Source: Astropecten irregularis
Lineage: Eukaryota > Echinodermata > Asteroidea > Paxillosida > Astropectinidae
Direction of reading: 5' to 3'
Assembly (NCBI GenBank): GCA_963971285.1
Contig: OZ020262.1
Span: 11,821,308-11,885,307 of the forward strand
Length of the DNA: 64,000 nt
In this document: in pieces, positions 58,101-64,000 of the stretch
Numbering within the stretch: the first letter of the stretch is position 1
Layout: the number at the start of each line of letters is the position of its first letter
Translations under genes and position numbers: made by a program
Notes under the pieces: model-generated
The model's database searches: none
The model's input: only the letters and a program-made list of their open reading frames with translations
Told to the model about the DNA's origin: nothing

Positions 58101-61100
58101 GGGGGAACTACCGGGGGGGGGCACTACTCCCCAGGTAGTTCCCCCAGTAGTTCCCCCAGTATGGAGTAGTGCCCCCAGTAGTTCCCCCCGGTAGTTCCCC
58201 CAGTAGTTCCCCCAATATGGAGTAGTGCCCCCAGGTTGTTCCCCCAGTAGTTCTCCCAGTATGAAGTAGTGCCCCCCGGTAGTTCCTCCGGTAGTTCCCC
58301 CAGTAGTTCCCCCAGTATGAAGTAGTGCCCCCAGGTAGTTCCCCCAGTAGTTCTCCCAGTATGAAGTAGTGCCCCCCGGTAGTTCCCCCGGTAGTTCCCC
58401 CAGTAGTTCCCCGGTATGAAGTAGTCCCCCCGGTAGTTCCCCCAGTAGTTCCCCCAATATGGAGTAGTGCCCCCAGGTAGTTCCCCCAGTAGTTCCCCCG
58501 GTATGAAGTAGTGCCCCCAGGTAGTTCCCCCAGTAGTTCCCCGGTATGAAGTAGTGCCCCCAGGTAGTTCCCCCAGTAGTTCCCCGGTATGAAGTAGTGC
58601 CCCCGGTAGTTCCCCCAGTAGTTCCCCAGTATGAAGTAGTGCCCCCAGGTAGTTCCCCCAGTAGTTCTCCCTGTATGAAGTAGTGCCCCCCGGTAGTTCC
58701 CCCAGTAGTTCCCCCAATATGGAGTAGTGCCCCCAGGTAGTTCCCCCAGTAGCTCCCCCAGTATGGAGTAGTGCCCCCCGGTAGTTCCCCCAGTAGTTAT
58801 GGGAGTAGTTCCCCCAGTATGGAGTAGTTCCCCCAGTATGGAGTAGTACCCCCAGTATGTTTGTCATTGTAATATGGTAGGCCTAATTCTGATCGGATGT
58901 TCTCTTGTTTTCTGTGCCCTAGTGTTGGCAGAGCATCCGGACATTACTGGCAGATCATGACTGACGTAGCCAGGGAAAGACTACAGAAGATCATTGAGAG
59001 CAGTACCGAGAAGGACGGTTACCAGACCGCCGATGACGAAAACGATCATGAGTCCAATTAAAACCCGAAGAACTTAGTCCAAAATAGTCCAAAAGCTTGG
59101 TTCAACGCAAGAATCAAAAACTTGAGTTAGTATAACTTAACAAAGAACAGACAATTATATTGTTCTTTCCAAAGAAACAAGGCACTGAAATAAGAACACA
59201 GTTACAAATGAATTAATTCCAATATTATTTCTTTATTGGAGAAAAAAAAATCACAATATTTATGTACAATTGACATGCCAAAATCTGATGAATGTTTTCA
59301 TGTTTTATGCCCTATAAATTTTTTACCTATACATTTTGATTTCCAACCCCCCTGTTTTCTGAAGGCTAAATCTGCCCTAACTGTTCGCCTGCACGGAGCC
59401 AAACAGTTGCTATCCTCTGACAATGGTTTCTTCTCTCAAATTGTTCATGTAATCCCATTAACATCAAACCAATCTGTATTCCACTGGCAGTTGAATAGGT
59501 ACTTAACCACAAAACCACAAAGCATTACCTTGAAGTTTCCAAGTCTAGCATTCTGTACCAAATGCTTGTTTTATGAATATGGAATCAAGTATAAGCTTCA
59601 CCTTATGCTAAAAACTTAGAGAAAAAGTACTTACTAGAAGTATTAACTTGGAAGCACCTGCTAGTTTTTATGAATACGAGCCAATATCAGTGACTGCAAA
59701 GAAGCTCTTTCCAGCTATAGAAACAGTACCAAAGATTTCTCAATTTTGGTCCGCGAGTCTTAGAAAAAAACAATCCAGTCTCCTTTTCGCTTTTTGGTCC
59801 CTATACGTCGATGAATTTGCTTTCAAGAGGTACTTAGCTCACTACAACTTTAATTATGATTATTATTTATTTATTTCTGGTAATGACACCAAGGATTCTT
59901 CTATAGCGCCCTAGTCACTGCAGCTCGAAAGCCTGATGAAACCTTTTATGGAAAGATAATAAAAAAGGAAGATACAGTTTTTAGAGGTGGGAGGAAAACC
60001 CCTGAATAATATTCTGGGTAAAACCCACAGAATCAGGTATGAAGGCAACTGAAAACCCAATCCACTTGTGGACCGAGCCGGACTTGAACCCGGTCTGCCA
60101 GAGGTGAAAGGCGAGGAAAGAACCGCTATGTCAACCTGACTCCCTAATGTCTCTTTGTGTATTAAGTTGTGACACATTTTGTCAAGAGAATCGCAGAAGC
60201 CTTACCTTGTAGAGGGCGTATTCGCAGAATTTCTGGATGTCGGTACAGTTGGAGGCCGCAGTCTGGTTGCCGCCGAACAGACGAGGATTGCTCTGCATTG
60301 AGAGTTGACCGTTCGAGTGCGACTACACATGTTAGATGGAGAAAGACGACGAAAACGTAAATGACAATATATACTTCTTCCATTATTGTGGCCGAAGCTT
60401 ATGAACTCTTCTTCAGAATGCGTTTGTGAAATGCCAAAACTCACTAACTCATTAACTAATAATGTAATCATCTAATAACCACCAGTGAAACTGCCTTGAT
60501 GAATTATAATCAACAAATAACAACAAGAGAAACTGACTGATTTTTTAAGTCATTGAAAAGTAAAAAAAAAAAATTGACTCAAGTGGGATTCGAACCAGCG
60601 ACCTCCTGAATACCGTACAGGCGCTCTACCAACTGAGCCATCCAGCCCTACGTTGGTGGTGACCCCAATAATAGTCAATTATCTTTGTTCGTGTGTCAGT
60701 AAGAAGCCATGAAACCACGCACAAACCGCCATACCCCAAGGATCCTTTCAGCGATACGCGCAGACATGCTGCAACCTGGGAACGGTACATGGGGATCACT
60801 CAAAGAGGATACGGCTTTTTAATTGTTGAAAAGTGAACAAAGAATAATTGACTGGAGACAAATTCCGCATGCAAGATTAGCAATGCTGCAACCTGACAAA
60901 CGGTACATAATTTAAATTGTAGACTAAGAGACTTCCTTGGGGGTAACATCAAGCCACAAGGGCGTCTCTCACCGTGGTAGTCCCAGTAGAATGGTACGAC
61001 ATGGCCTTCCTGGTGTCGAAGACAACGTCGTCATAATTCACTCGCCACAGGTTGATCGACTGTAAGTCGGCCTCCAGCTTAAGTCGACTAGGAAGAAAAG

Positions 61101-63903
61101 GAGAACGTCGACGATTCACAAAGATGATGAAAATGAAGATTGTTTACTGAGCAAGCACGTAAAACCGTTATCTTTTTACACGGCTCTAAGTGACTCGCTC
61201 TGCGAAAATGAGTCAAAATGTCGATCAGCATTTTTGCAAGTTATGTCTAATAAAACATGGGAAGAGTTCGTAGAAGTAATATGATCATTCTGTGTTCTAG
61301 AATGAGTATATATCTCTAAATTGTGGAATGATACAGACATCAAACATAGACCATAGACATAGACCTAACTTGTGACTTATGCCTCATTTTCGAAGAGCCG
61401 GCCACATATTCTTTAAAACCAGGGGTCGAATTCACCAAGCCCTGCGATCGATCGTAACACGAGTTACGAAGGATATTGCCCATCGTAGGGAGCCTATCCC
61501 ACGTAGGGTTTCAATGCAACAAAAGTCCTACGAGTTTGGTGAAATGGACTCCTGTATCGTCCTAGAAGCTGATTCAAAGTATAGTTGCCTGACTTACCGA
61601 TAGAAAAACATCACGAAACCAACGCCTACAAGTAGCATTACACAGACGGCACAGGATACCCCGGTGATGATGGCAACTGGAAATGAAATCAATTGTTTTC
61701 TTGTCGAATGTTTGCGGAGATAAATTTCATAAGGTACATTTGATGAAGATTCTTTTCTGCAGAAATAAAGACTCCGACGAATTGCCGCCTATCATAAAAA
61801 CGCTCATTATCAAATCAATCGCGTCAGCTTTAATAGACATTTCTTTTGCTACGTCACAGCTCAATATTTTACCAACCAACATGGCGGAAACTATGGAGAG
61901 CCGTAAAAGCCAGGCATAAAAAATAACCACAATTTGTACACATCGTTTAAAAACGTTGAAAGACATTGCTGAATGTAATGGAAACAACACAAGCAATGAT
62001 GGTATGTATTTGCACAGCTATGGAAAGTTTGCAAATTATGTTGAACTTGGTCAAGCCGTCTGTCAAGAAGTCGAAATGATTTGCAACATTTGGCCGCCCA
62101 TGAAAAGTATTGCCCCAAAATGCCAACCAACATGTCAATGCTTTCAAACAAAAGAAAGGTCTATAGACCTTTTCCTACACATTTTGACTTCTTCGATTTG
62201 ATACGGGCGATTAAAAAATAGTGCGACTCCAAGAGTTTGCAACGTGTTAATTAATCCGTGCAATGCGATTGGTCAACGCGTTGCAACCTCTTGAAAGCGC
62301 GCTATTTTGAATTGCCCGTATATTGAATGCAGTGAGGGTAACAAGGCCAAAGTGCTAGATGAAATCACCTTCTATCCATTGCATGGTTACAATTAATGTG
62401 AACCTTACCTTCATTTGTCTGGCAGAATTCATTATCCCAGCCACATTTAGGTTCCCCTTCGGGTGGGACGGTACCTCCCCCGGGCCACGTAGGGGTGAAA
62501 CCCGGCGTGAAGGTCAACTCTTTGGTCTCGTGATCGTAATGTGCAAAGTCCGTGAACTTGCCGGCGTGCATGTCCTGTAGAGCGTAGTCTGGTTCCCTGT
62601 CTCCAAAGGCATCAATTGTCACATTGCCGTCCACACCTAGAGGAAGAAAATTGGACGTGGTGTCATAATGTTACCCATAACTGACTGTGATGTGTGGTGG
62701 ACAAGTTGTGTGAGGTTGAGAAGTGCAGCAAAACATTCGTTCTCGTGAATCTCATGTTGAGCGAAGTTGACGCACGTGCACTGCAAACTAGGAATGATGC
62801 GCAGTGAGATGTTCCATGCGCAGTGAGATATCACATGTGTAACAGTTCCTTCGGAGATTCCCCGGCCTACTCGCTGGTGATCAGCGTTCATATCCACTGA
62901 CACGTGATGGTGAATTGACCAATTGCGGTTAGGTATTTATGAGAAAATTGTGAAAATATTTTTGTTTGCTTGTTTGTTTCAAAGTGATATATATACCGAC
63001 TAGGTATTTCACTACTAGCTGATCAAGGGTATAATACAATATCCTCGTAACTCGAGCAAGCTTACCTAGAAATTTCCTATTTCTCATCTTCTTTGCAATT
63101 GCCCTCCCGTCATACTCATACGCGACCCCTTTCTCTTCAATGACGTCATGAAGACCATAAGCATACAGCAATACTGCGTCGTAAAGTGGACCAGCGTGCA
63201 CCTCAACCTGTGGGATAGTTTCAAGCCGTCAGTTAGAAAAATTATTCAGGCAAAAACATTCACAATGAAATTTAAACGTTTTCGTTTGAGCAAACAAATT
63301 TAAGAACACGGAATTCGAATCCCATCTCGGCTCCGGCTCCGGCTCCATTTCGTGAAACCATTCTAAAATAGCAGGTATCAAAATAGAGGCTTTTGGACTC
63401 GGCTTTGGAAGTAGATACTCTATTTTGAACAAGAAAACAGAGATTCAGCTTCAATGAAAAGCCACAACATTATTTTTTCAGCATATGGATGACAGCGCCG
63501 GATTAGAACCAGCGACCTCCGAAATACCGTATTTTTTGTGTTTCAGATAAAGTCTAGAGATGTATCTTTAAGGTAGAATTTCATGTTATCTTCTGGATCA
63601 CCTCGTCCTCTGGCGACATGGGACTGTTGAAGGGCTCCTCTGCCATTTTCTCCCGGACCTTCAGGATAAAGTCCTCGTAAATCTGCCCGTGGGGCGTCTT
63701 GATGTGGACGTTGAGTAGCCCTTCGAAGGCCATGGTGGCATCCTCGTCCCGGCCGTCCTCTCCCATCCAAGTGTTGCTGCCGAACTGGGCGTCCGGGAGC
63801 AGGTCCACGCAGAAGAAGGCATATTCGCCGTTGATCATTCCCAAGTCGAAGGCGATCAGCATGATGTCTCTAACGTCACCACCGTCAGCAAACACCAGGA
63901 AGA
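48967..63903 (-). CDS. Receptor guanylyl cyclase, natriuretic-peptide-receptor-like, 19 exons, 5' end outside the window
   Basis: Seen: nineteen exons with GT donors and AG acceptors join into one frame of 858 residues plus TGA. Residues 1-223 are the membrane-proximal half of an ANF-receptor ligand-binding domain. Residues 224-248 are one hydrophobic transmembrane helix. About 260-575 is a kinase homology domain with VAIK Lys334, HGRLKSSN at 425-432 (catalytic-loop Asp absent), DYG 445-447 and APE 474-476. Residues 577-624 form the helical dimerisation linker. Residues 625-810 are a class III cyclase with metal Asp650 and Asp694, guanine-selecting Glu690 and Cys762, and catalytic Asn769 and Arg773. 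The last 48 residues are a tail. Known: such receptors bind an extracellular peptide and convert GTP to cGMP at the plasma membrane. Inference: an active cyclase with a regulatory pseudokinase. The subtype (NPR-like or egg-peptide receptor-like) cannot be settled from this part. Confidence 0.95.
49381..49494 (+). repeat. 19-bp tandem repeat, 6 copies, in the last cyclase intron
   Basis: ATGTAGAGCGCCCTCAAAG with few changes, units starting 49381, 49400, 49419, 49438, 49457 and 49476. Ends 15 nt from the exon r donor. Confidence 0.92.
49509..49600 (-). CDS. Guanylyl cyclase exon r (end of cyclase domain)
   Basis: Acceptor CTGTGTTCAG, donor CAAG|GTAGGC. Encodes [14 protein letters not shown] and [12 protein letters not shown]. 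Confidence 0.93.
49791..49889 (-). CDS. Guanylyl cyclase exon q (cyclase core, transition-state residues)
   Basis: Acceptor TGTTTGTAG, donor CTAG|GTGAGG. Encodes [20 protein letters not shown] and [11 protein letters not shown]. Cys762 fits guanine recognition; Asn769 and Arg773 are the catalytic pair. Confidence 0.96.
50030..50175 (-). mobile_element. Family A element, truncated, in a cyclase intron
   Basis: Only the part with TTTCTACCATCACCATCTTC and the end AGTATGATGCTACCTTTAA remains. Lies between cyclase exons p and q. Confidence 0.8.
50236..50410 (-). CDS. Guanylyl cyclase exon p (cyclase core, second metal Asp)
   Basis: Acceptor TGTGGTTAAG, donor ACGG|GTGAGT. Encodes [19 protein letters not shown] and FRIRHRP; Glu690 selects guanine and Asp694 binds metal. 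Confidence 0.96.
50440..50778 (+). mobile_element. Family A element in a cyclase intron
   Basis: Full length, between exons o and p, starting 30 nt upstream of the exon p acceptor on the gene strand. Both TTAA-bordered ends are present. Confidence 0.88.
51125..51193 (-). CDS. Guanylyl cyclase exon o (cyclase core)
   Basis: 69 nt, phase 0; acceptor TTGGCATAG, donor TAAG|GTATGG. Encodes [20 protein letters not shown] and IYK. Confidence 0.95.
51327..51450 (-). CDS. Guanylyl cyclase exon n (cyclase core, first metal Asp)
   Basis: Acceptor TTATTGGCAG, donor CCAG|GTACAA. Encodes [12 protein letters not shown] and [12 protein letters not shown]; Asp650 is the first metal-binding residue. Confidence 0.96.
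51846..51986 (-). CDS. Guanylyl cyclase exon m (dimerisation helix)
   Basis: Acceptor TATCCAACAG, donor CCAAG|GTCAGA. Encodes [20 protein letters not shown] and on to LLHQMLP, the coiled-coil signalling helix before the cyclase. Confidence 0.95.
52046..52510 (+). repeat. CAG/CATTCAGCAG array in a cyclase intron
   Basis: Triplet repeat with recurring AGCAGCATTCAGCAG blocks, between cyclase exons l and m, beginning 60 nt upstream of exon m. Confidence 0.92.
52519..52561 (+). repeat. (CCA)n microsatellite next to the exon l donor
   Basis: About 14 CCA units, poly-GGT on the transcript, 18 nt from the splice donor at 52578. Confidence 0.92.
52579..52753 (-). CDS. Guanylyl cyclase exon l (end of kinase homology domain)
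   Basis: Acceptor CCTTTGCAG, donor GGCAA|GTGAGT. Encodes residues 519-576, with [16 protein letters not shown], the last pseudokinase helices. The donor lies only 18 nt from a (CCA)n tract in the intron. Confidence 0.94.
52858..53007 (-). CDS. Guanylyl cyclase exon k (kinase homology C-lobe)
   Basis: Acceptor TTTTCTACAG, donor AAAAG|GTAATT. Encodes [12 protein letters not shown] and [16 protein letters not shown], the APE and helix F regions. Confidence 0.95.
53298..53466 (-). CDS. Guanylyl cyclase exon j (pseudo-catalytic loop)
   Basis: Acceptor TTTGTGGCAG, donor CAAAG|GTATAC. Encodes [16 protein letters not shown] and LTDYGLALF. The Asp of the protein-kinase HRD motif is replaced, as is normal in this family, so this domain should not phosphorylate. 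Confidence 0.94.
53546..53651. mobile_element. GTTTAACGCA-family element in a cyclase intron
   Basis: GGGCCTGTTTGCTTAACGCA at the left; interior TACGCTAAAATGGTATCCGG; decayed right end. Between exons i and j. Confidence 0.75.
53832..54062 (-). mobile_element. GAGCCT-family element in a cyclase intron
   Basis: Near full length, ending GTTTCGTAAACGCCCTA 24 nt from the exon i donor. Confidence 0.8.
54087..54158 (-). CDS. Guanylyl cyclase exon i (kinase homology domain)
   Basis: 72 nt, phase 0; acceptor TTGCTATCAG, donor CAAG|GTAGGC. Encodes [18 protein letters not shown] to DICK, continuing GSLQ as GSLQDVLEND. Confidence 0.93.
55250..55441. mobile_element. CAATTTCATAGAGC-family element in a cyclase intron
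   Basis: Both ends intact (GGGGCAAATTTCATAGAGC ... GCTCTATGAAATTGGCCCC). Lies 86 nt beyond the exon h donor. Confidence 0.85.
55528..55632 (-). CDS. Guanylyl cyclase exon h (kinase homology domain)
   Basis: 105 nt, phase 0; acceptor CTCACCAG, donor ACAG|GTAAGA. Encodes [15 protein letters not shown] and [10 protein letters not shown], the hinge region of receptor cyclase pseudokinases. Confidence 0.95.
55875..56211 (+). mobile_element. Family C element in a cyclase intron
   Basis: Starts TAAAGGCAGCGTACAGGATT and ends ACGCTCACTTTAA. Shortened in the second half compared with 41015-41419. Between exons g and h. Confidence 0.82.
56606..56740. repeat. Foldback hairpin in a cyclase intron
   Basis: GTCCCAATTCTCTGGCTACG is mirrored by GCAGCCAGAGAATTGGGAC; CTATGG and GGCAG steps continue the pairing. 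Between exons g and h. Confidence 0.7.
56807..56884 (-). CDS. Guanylyl cyclase exon g (kinase homology, Lys strand)
   Basis: 78 nt, phase 0; acceptor GCTATACAG, donor AATT|GTAAGT. Encodes [14 protein letters not shown]; Lys334 corresponds to the ATP-site Lys. Confidence 0.93.
57147..57716. repeat. Long hairpin, arms about 185 bp
   Basis: 57147-57333 and 57532-57716 are near-perfect inverted copies (TATCCTTGGAAAATTCTAAG, CTTGTGCTTGGCGTGGCTGG, TGTTTATAATGTCAGGCAG). About 200 nt of unrelated sequence forms the loop. The second arm ends where the G-rich minisatellite begins. Confidence 0.88.
57717..58858. repeat. G-rich minisatellite with an orientation switch
   Basis: From 57720 to about 58128 the plus strand repeats GGGGGAACTACTGGGGGAAC and GGGGCACTACTCCATACTGG blocks. 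From about 58129 to 58858 the same units run in the opposite orientation (CCCCCAGTAGTTCCCCC). Unit order and length vary. All six frames give artificial open frames. Confidence 0.93.
58923..59061 (+). CDS. Candidate terminal exon of an unidentified plus-strand gene, nested in a cyclase intron
   Basis: A strong acceptor (pyrimidine tract, then CCCTAG at 58917-58922) is followed by 45 open codons to TAA at 59059-59061. The frame leaves one base of a split codon at the start. The peptide includes [18 protein letters not shown] and ends in an acidic DDENDHESN. Its codons favour C or G at the third position, unlike the AT-rich surroundings. I do not recognise the family. It lies antisense in the intron between cyclase exons f and g, just after the flipped minisatellite. 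The other exons were not found. Another phase would give only 13 codons ([13 protein letters not shown]), so the reading frame is not certain. Confidence 0.4.
59851..60144 (-). repeat. SINE-3 in a cyclase intron
   Basis: Head at 60144 (GGGAGTCAGGTTGACATAGC), tail at 59851. Close relative of 32472-32773. Lies 62 nt from the exon f donor. Confidence 0.8.
60206..60322 (-). CDS. Guanylyl cyclase exon f (kinase homology domain)
   Basis: 117 nt, phase 0 at both ends; acceptor CATGTGTAG, donor CAAG|GTAAGG. Encodes residues 289-327, a Ser/Asn-rich loop followed by CEYALYK, in the place of the glycine-rich loop. Least conserved exon of the cytoplasmic part. Confidence 0.88.
60575..60850 (-). repeat. 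SINE-1 element, long copy in a cyclase intron
   Basis: Minus-strand tRNA-like module at 60648-60575 (A box TGGCTCAGTTGG, B box GGTTCGAATCC) with the same body as 28859-29135. Between exons e and f. Confidence 0.78.
60973..61087 (-). CDS. Guanylyl cyclase exon e (start of cytoplasmic part)
   Basis: Acceptor CTTCCTAG, donor CACG|GTGAGA. Encodes residues 250-288, with [14 protein letters not shown], the conserved entry into the kinase homology domain. Confidence 0.93.
61191..61404 (+). repeat. Dispersed repeat in a cyclase intron
   Basis: AGTGACTCGCTCTGCGAAAA to TTATGCCTCATTTTCGAAG; relative of 42027-42247. Confidence 0.75.
61425..61557. mobile_element. GATCGTAA-family element in a cyclase intron
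   Basis: TCGAATTCACCAAGCCCTGC and mirrored end GAGTTTGGTGAAAT; ACGAGTTACGAAGGATATTG matches the inverse of the other copies. Confidence 0.65.
61598..61676 (-). CDS. Guanylyl cyclase exon d (transmembrane helix)
   Basis: A 79-nt exon after TTTCATTTCCAG. Residues 224-248 are almost wholly hydrophobic and end FFYR, the usual stop-transfer charge. Donor ATCG|GTAAGT. Confidence 0.95.
62203..62320. mobile_element. AATAGTGCGCC-family element in a cyclase intron
   Basis: Arms ATACGGGCGATTAAAAAATA / CAAAATAGCGCGC ... CCCGTAT and CCAAGAGTTTGCAACG / CGTTGCAACCTCTTG. About 118 bp, between exons c and d. Confidence 0.7.
62409..62636 (-). CDS. Guanylyl cyclase exon c (ectodomain, juxtamembrane)
   Basis: Acceptor CTTCCTCTAG, donor GAAG|GTAAGG. 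Encodes [18 protein letters not shown] (one NVT glycosylation sequon) and ends with a Cys pair in KCGWDNEFC just outside the membrane. Confidence 0.95.
63066..63207 (-). CDS. Guanylyl cyclase exon b (ectodomain)
   Basis: Begins CCCACAG|GTTGAG and encodes [16 protein letters not shown] and on to KFLG. The YDAVLLYA segment is a strong family signature. Donor CTAG|GTAAGC, phase 1. Confidence 0.95.
63322..63496 (+). mobile_element. GAGCCT-family element in a cyclase intron
   Basis: Carries CCATTTCGTGAAACCATTCT and ATCAAAATAGAGGCTTTTGG; one terminus is lost. It runs into a SINE-1 fragment. Confidence 0.75.
63494..63533 (-). repeat. SINE-1 fragment
   Basis: GGATTAGAACCAGCGACCTC is the inverted B-box half of the tRNA-like module. 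Confidence 0.55.
63602..63903 (-). CDS. Guanylyl cyclase exon a (ectodomain)
   Basis: First exon visible; begins after TTCTTTCCAG with two bases of a split codon. Encodes residues 1-100, including [11 protein letters not shown], typical of the second ANF-receptor lobe. The donor GAG|GTGATC is weak, but it alone joins in frame to the next exon. Confidence 0.88.
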
Positions 63904-64000
63904 CTGGAAAGAAGAAGACAAAACTTCTATCAAAGTTGAAAAGCCCAGCACCTCTGACAATATGCTTCAGCCATACTAAGGGCATTTACGAAACCAGGCT

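Larger units (their letters stand above)
58859..60205. other. Cyclase intron segment with nested exon and SINE-3
   Basis: After the nested plus-strand exon, AT-rich sequence (59062-59850) carries 127- and 88-codon plus-strand frames without domains. It may be 3'UTR of the nested gene. Confidence 0.4.

Noticed and set aside
58124-58867. 247-codon and other long frames over the G-rich array
   Set aside because: Pure products of the tandem repeat, present in several frames and on both strands.

Overview
This is animal nuclear DNA: introns with GT-AG borders, no operons, and a dense load of short non-autonomous transposons, tRNA-derived SINEs and minisatellites. Two recognisable genes, a cholinesterase and a natriuretic-receptor-like guanylyl cyclase, plus the repeat types, suggest a marine invertebrate deuterostome (echinoderm, hemichordate or cephalochordate). 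I cannot name the species from sequence alone.

Gene 1 is a complete acetylcholinesterase coding region on the minus strand (14593 down to 9885) in three coding exons. The large exon (13053-14593) carries the signal peptide and the Ser-Glu-His triad. A second exon (12335-12525) completes the catalytic domain. A small terminal exon (9885-10021) encodes the tryptophan-rich tetramerisation tail (T peptide). The reading frame is continuous over both junctions, giving 622 residues.

Gene 2 is a membrane receptor guanylyl cyclase on the minus strand, running off the right edge of the window. Nineteen exons (63903 down to 48967) join in frame through canonical GT/AG sites to give the last 858 residues: part of the ligand-binding ectodomain, one transmembrane helix, a pseudokinase domain, a dimerisation helix, an intact cyclase domain and a C-terminal tail. 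One plausible terminal exon of another gene (58923-59061) lies on the plus strand inside its largest intron. This intron also holds a 1.1-kb G-rich minisatellite whose orientation flips in the middle, next to a separate 0.57-kb hairpin.

The left 9.6 kb and the roughly 34 kb between the two genes contain no gene I can support. They are filled with repeats. One group of TTAA-bordered elements falls into four families (A-D) that all begin TTAAAGG and end CCTTTAA, with 14 family-A copies and members of each other family. There are also a CAATTTCATAGAGC family, a GAGCCT-rich family, several foldback elements, three tRNA-derived SINE families, a decayed LINE 3' end, CAG-rich arrays and a 64-bp minisatellite. 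The acetylcholinesterase would clear acetylcholine outside the cell and the cyclase would turn an extracellular peptide signal into cGMP. Nothing in the sequence shows that the two genes act together.
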